Assembly: GCA_020086605.1 (NCBI GenBank)
Contig: JACBWW010000007.1
Location: 21,756,472-21,820,471 of the forward strand
From: Lanius collurio
Lineage: Eukaryota > Chordata > Aves > Passeriformes > Laniidae
DNA length: 64,000 nucleotides
Direction of reading: 5' to 3'
Shown here one piece after another: positions 59,067-64,000 of this stretch. Each line of letters opens with the position of its first letter. The first letter of the stretch is position 1. A program made the translations under genes and the position numbers. The notes under the pieces are model-generated. The model was not told the DNA's origin. It was given only the letters and a program-made list of their open reading frames with translations, and did not search any database.

Positions 59067-62000
59067 ACTCCATCTTGAGCATTTTTGTTCATTGTTCTCA
59101 TTGAAAAGCATATTTTTCTTAGTGTTATGCATATTGACAGACTGAGACAAAGCTGTCTTAAAGACTGAATTTTGATTTAAAACTGACAGCTGTGCTTTTC
59201 TGGGACAATGCAAGTTCTGGAGTCATGAGAAAAGGATATGATATTAGGGCCAAAAATACAAAGAAAAAATGTGCCAATAAAAAGGAGGGTAGATTGCAGT
59301 CTGATTCATTTTATGTGCACCTTTCTAGGAACTTCTAGCCACAGGCAGAAACATGTTTGCAACATTGATACCTCACCCCTCCTCTTCAAGTTATCTACAA
59401 GACTAATTTTAAAATTATAAATAAAAATTAAATACTGAAAAAAGAATGAAAATTACAGGTGACATCCATGGCACTCAAGCATCTAAAAGAGGGACCTAAG
59501 AATATAATATAGCTTGATTTCCTTGAAAAGTTGTTGTGGGAATTAGATAACAGTAGATAATGGAATTATATGCCCTTAAAATAAAATTAATGTAATGTGT
59601 ACCAATGTAACATAATGCTGTGTAGGTAGCTACTTTTTATATTGTTGATAAAGAGTCTGAAGAACCAACCAAGACTTATCCATCTCAGTTTGGGGCAGCC
59701 AAACGAGGCAAGATGGATCCCACCACTCATCCTTAAAATCACATGAAGAAAAAGACATCAGTAATTGCAGCAGTGGTCAGAAAAATGCTGAATGCTTTTG
59801 AACAAGAAACAAAGCAGAAGGCATAAGCTGGAATGAAATAGATAAGATGGGGAGTAGGCAAACAAGAAATCATTGAATGTCAAGAACATTGTTTGAAACA
59901 TGGAAAAATTAGGCTAAATATATATTTAGTTATATTTCTCACTGTTGAGTTAATGCTTATAGAAGTTTCTCTCAGTGCTTTTGAATTTTTTGTTTTTACA
60001 TTTGATACATGATTTGTTATGTGTTAACCCAATTCTTGTGTCCAGGTTCAAAATGAGGTGAAGTTTTGAATTTTTTCTGTGTTAACTGCCCCACCTTTTC
60101 TGAGATCAGCAGAGCTTCTCCATCTCAATTCTGCTGAGGGTCTTCCCACAGTGCTAAAGTAGGAGGAGGGACCACAGGTGGATAAAACAAAATAAGTGTA
60201 AGGAAAAAAATAGATAACCTTCAAATGCAAGAATAAGTGGAACAAAAATCTATTCATAATCAAAGCATCATAGCAAAGGGGTGTCAGTGATGCATTTTAA
60301 AGAAATTATTCAATTGAAACAAAATTAAATCAACTGAGAGATATAGCAAGACAACTATATACATGGAAATTTAAATTTTCTTTTTATTTGATACACTGCT
60401 GCTGTGATATTTTCATGGAGGGATTATTTTTCAAAGGCTAAATTGAAAAGTGCACAATGGAAACCAGAACAGTGCTTGGGAGAAAACTGCATTAGCCCAG
60501 AAAACTGTTTATCTTTGCTGGAGAGTAGAGACAAGAGCATTTAGCAGGCACACGTTTGGAATTTTTAAGTTTGAAAGGGAAGTGCAATCCAGGAGTGGAT
60601 ATGCCCTACTAAATCCCTTATTAACTCTCTCAGGTGTAGCAACCCCAATGTTTCACGTGAGCAGTTACCTCTGCAGACCCATGCAGAGAAACAGGCTCTC
60701 CTGTGTCCCATCACCTGTCGTCATCCCTGTCTATGTGAAGATAAATTGCTCTCACCAAAAGGCCCTCAATTGTTGATTAAATGTGTGATGTGCATATTTC
60801 AGCAGTTTTTATTATTTAAAGGCTGAAGTTTTTTATGTTTTCTTCCCTCATTCTCTTTAGAAATACTGAAAATGTTCTCGAGGTAATGTTTTTTACCTTC
60901 ATTTTGAATCCTCAAAGATACCATGCCAGCTTCTCTAGTCAGCTACATGATAGTATCAAACTAAGGTTGCTGCCACAATGACACAGAGGACAGAAATCTT
61001 GTAAAGGGTAGGAACCTATCATTCAAAAGTCAGAAGGTCCTGTGATTTGTAGCAATATAAGATATGCCCTTACAAAAACTAACCTTGCTTTTCAGGTGCC
61101 TTTTTTCTAACAAGATGAGGCTAAAAAATATAAAGGTGAAATTGAGTAAAAAATGAATTCTTTATGCAAATAACACATTTTACTTTCAAATTCCTTAGTA
61201 CAATTATCCATCATGTTCCAGAAAGATGGTAATAACTGAAAAAAGCGGATAATGGATAAGTACTGTAGCAGACCAGTTATAGTGAATGCCAAAAATTATT
61301 TCTTTACAAACTCATTCTCAGCTCCTTCTGTTCTTTTGATTTATGTGTCATATGACTTCTTAATCTCTAGATTTTATCTCTTTTTTTTGAGATACCCCAC
61401 TAAGCATTACATTTAAGGGAGAGTGGGAAATAGAATTGGCCTTACTTCTGTGCAAGGCAGATTGTATCTTCCCCAAAGACTTTTTATGGTAGTTCTTTGC
61501 AGAAGATATTACTTTTTCTCTGTGTATACCTGCAGTGTTCATCCAAATTAGTCTTCATGTTATACAAGAAGTTTCTCATTAAAGGTATAGGCAATAACTG
61601 TTTGCTTTTTCCTCCAAAGATTATGTCAGCAACATAACAAATCAAAATTATCTAGCAGAATTGTGAAATGAGAAGGAGAGAGATGAAGGAAAGTTGAGAG
61701 CATGAATAAAATCTCTCAAATCTTTCTGGAACAAAAAAAACCCAACTTATTTTAGCACAGAAGCATATCAGGTCATCACTGTGTACAAAGATCCAATACT
61801 GAGGTCAAAAGGCTGTGCTACAAACAAATTTGAAAGAGATGACTCTACAAAACACAAAGCCACATAGCTTTGTGAATCTCTATATCCATAGTACTTGTAA
61901 GAACATTTTAAAAAGCTCTAAAATATTTTTTTTTCTCATAGATAGATAGAGAGATGATAAATAGATTTTAAAAAATATATAATTAGCACTTGCAGCATAG

Positions 62001-62523
62001 ACATTTAATCTGATTCTTATTGAAGAGCAAAAAACCCATCAAATCCACCCCATTCCAAGTCATTTAATGGAAGATGGGTTATATTCTGTGTATTTTATTA
62101 AGCTATCTTGTAGAACCTAATAATTAATGGGTAAAAGGGTTTTCATCTGATAACTTAATCAGCATTAGTAAGAACATCCTTGCACATCCATACTTTACAA
62201 TTACCTACAACACTTTCTAAGTGTATAGAATTAAAAAAGAGCAGGTTTCACATTAATGTTTTCTGGATTATTTGTCAATTTCTTATAATTATAGACAGAT
62301 ACCAGTTTCTAAGGATCTCATTCCTGTGACATATTCTGCCTGCTGCAACAGCACTTATTACTGAAGCAGTAGTTACAGCTTGCTTATTCATGAAGCTACC
62401 AGGTCTATTATGTGAGGTTTCACCATGAGAAGAGTTATTTCAGATGAAAAAAATTGAAAAACTGTAACTGTTTCCTGTAACAAAATCTGATTTCATTGTG
62501 ATCACCAGCAAAGGCTGCCATAT
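59064..62523. other. AT-rich DNA, no gene seen
   Basis: A 108-codon plus-strand frame at 60450-60776 has no recognisable domain. A short GATA-type run lies at about 61940-61955. Nothing else was recognised. Confidence 0.5.
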
Positions 62524-62581
62524 GAAAAAAAAAAAAAAAAACCAAAACAAAAAAAAAAAAAAAAAAAACAAAAAAAAAACC
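62524..62581 (+). repeat. Split poly(A) low-complexity tract
   Basis: A-runs of about nineteen, four, twenty and nine residues are separated by single or paired C. It could be an old poly(A) tail interrupted by mutation, but no retrocopy was recognised upstream. Confidence 0.9.
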
Positions 62582-63064
62582 AAAAGACCAAGAATTATTT
62601 TATTGATTTTGTAATGACCTTTCCATTCATGAATGTATTTATAACCTGAAATATTGAAACATTTTCATCAAGAAAAGTAAAACCAGTACATTTCAGTGTT
62701 TATAGTTTTGGTGAGACTTGAAACAACTGCAGTTTTCACCAGTCAAAATTTAAGACAAATAACTGCTAGCAACTCAGAAGTCTTAAAAAACACCAAAAAA
62801 AAATCCTCCCATAATATCTTGGCAAACTAGGATTAATTTGTGACTAAGTGATCAAGAACTCTGGCTTATTGACATTCTAGTGGGAACTTTCTAATTATCC
62901 ACAACAGAGGATATTATCTTGTTCAAGTCCAAATGGCACAATTTGCATGATATCACTCTAGCAGTCAACCTTCCCATCATAGTACCAGCTCTCCATTTCT
63001 TGAAATTATTATCCCCTTTCCCTCTATCATTTGTCATGAAATATCAGGCAGATACAGACAGCAT
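62582..63064. other. AT-rich DNA, no feature seen
   Basis: No exon, transposon or regulatory element recognised. Confidence 0.55.
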
Positions 63065-63092
63065 CTAAATAAATAAATAAATAAATAAATAT
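63065..63092 (+). repeat. (AAAT)n microsatellite
   Basis: About six to seven AAAT units, followed by at-rich imperfect continuation. Confidence 0.93.
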
Positions 63093-64000
63093 ATACATAG
63101 ATACATAAATAAGTCAGTCTTATTTCAGTTGTACTTTTATTAGCAATTTTAAATGGACAATTTTTAATCCAGAGAAAAATATAAAGGAAGCCTAGAACGA
63201 GAAAGTTGTAGCTAGACTGATAAAATACCACATGCTCATTTGCTGCAATATTGTGCTTAGGTAGTGCAACATTTATTCATGTTTTCAGTGTTGGAAAGAA
63301 TTATCCTGGATGCTGAAGTTTCTCCTCCTCATAATATAGGAGGTCAGTATATACTGAGAAAACTCAGTGTAAAACCCATTTGCTCTATGGGTAAAATGTT
63401 TTGAATGCTGTACAATAAATACCATGAGAACAGGGATATCAGTAATTATATTCTAACTACATTTTATCTTCTTAGGTATTAATTTGATCAGTTCTTTCAT
63501 ATTTGAATAATTTAGAGAAGTCAACAACAACGAAATTATCCAACTATTTTTTAACACTGTGCAGAAGTCTATAACATGTCATCTAAAAATTTGATTTTCA
63601 ATACAGATACTCAGTCCTTTTTCTTGCTTTTTCTCCATTTTGTTACCGAAATTGCAAGTAGTGAGAAAGGACAAGAAAGGAAAAATTAAAATCAATAAAG
63701 CAGATATTAATACATGACTCTTTCACTCTTCTGTTTCTTAGTGAGGTAAGACTTCAGAACACTTATATCAATTAATTTTTTCCTTAAATGTCTTCTACAG
63801 CTCTGTCACTTAAATAGCACTGTATCCTACTTTCCAGAAATATAAATAGGACAGGTCCTTTGGTCAAAAAGCTCAAATTCAGGCAGTTATTGAATGTACA
63901 GCAGCTGTTTCCCCTGCACAAGATTCCACTAACTAAGAAGATGTAAGGCTGCAGTGATGTTGGGTGAAGTCAGACATAATCGCTGCCATCTGACTTTGTT
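63093..64000. other. AT-rich DNA, no feature seen
   Basis: No exon, transposon or regulatory element recognised up to the window end. Confidence 0.55.

Overview
The window reads as bird nuclear DNA, most likely a passerine, from a gene-poor, AT-rich interval. The evidence is a dense scatter of CR1 LINE fragments (5'-truncated, several with the typical CR1 3' end) together with solo long terminal repeats (LTRs) of endogenous retroviruses. Several of these LTRs resemble LTR families I know from songbird genomes. I find no convincing host protein-coding exon, no RNA gene, no CpG island and no CRISPR array. Nearly all long open frames lie inside GC-richer repeat DNA or are chance frames.

Layout. 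1-5.5 kb: AT-rich DNA with no assignable feature. 5.59-11.29 kb: an LTR cluster, comprising a truncated sense LTR (5.59-6.34), a full-length antisense LTR of the same family (7.88-8.95) and two other antisense LTRs (9.72-10.23 and 10.85-11.29). 14.9-17.55 kb: a nest of CR1 fragments in both orientations, split by a small LTR and by an 825-bp unclassified LTR-like repeat. 21.2-23.2 kb: a sense CR1 with decayed reverse transcriptase, interrupted by a four-unit tandem array of ~152-168 bp period. 23.8-24.4 kb: a second sense CR1. 24.88-25.52 kb: a complete solo LTR with a perfect 5-bp target-site duplication (TSD). 33.5-34.35 kb: CR1 joined to a probable LTR fragment. 36.31-36.48 kb: a 100-N assembly gap abutting a 23-bp purine minisatellite. 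39.48-40.33 kb: a second copy of the unclassified repeat, inverted relative to the first. 42.39-43.58 kb: an antisense CR1 with RT remnants. 44.93-45.42 kb: an antisense LTR. 55.54-56.19 kb: a solo LTR with a perfect 6-bp TSD. The rest is AT-rich unique-looking DNA with simple repeats and a possible very old MIR-like SINE near 58.3 kb.

No genes act together here. What the window records is transposon turnover: the retroviral insertions look like solo LTRs left by LTR-LTR recombination, and the CR1 copies are dead (RT active-site aspartates lost in both RT-bearing copies). The most unusual signals are a ~30-bp segment inverted between the two copies of the unclassified repeat, a 74-bp nested palindrome at the end of one LTR, the tandem array inside a CR1, and the purine minisatellite beside the gap. 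I did not find an evident new gene system. Family names are from memory and were not checked against a database.
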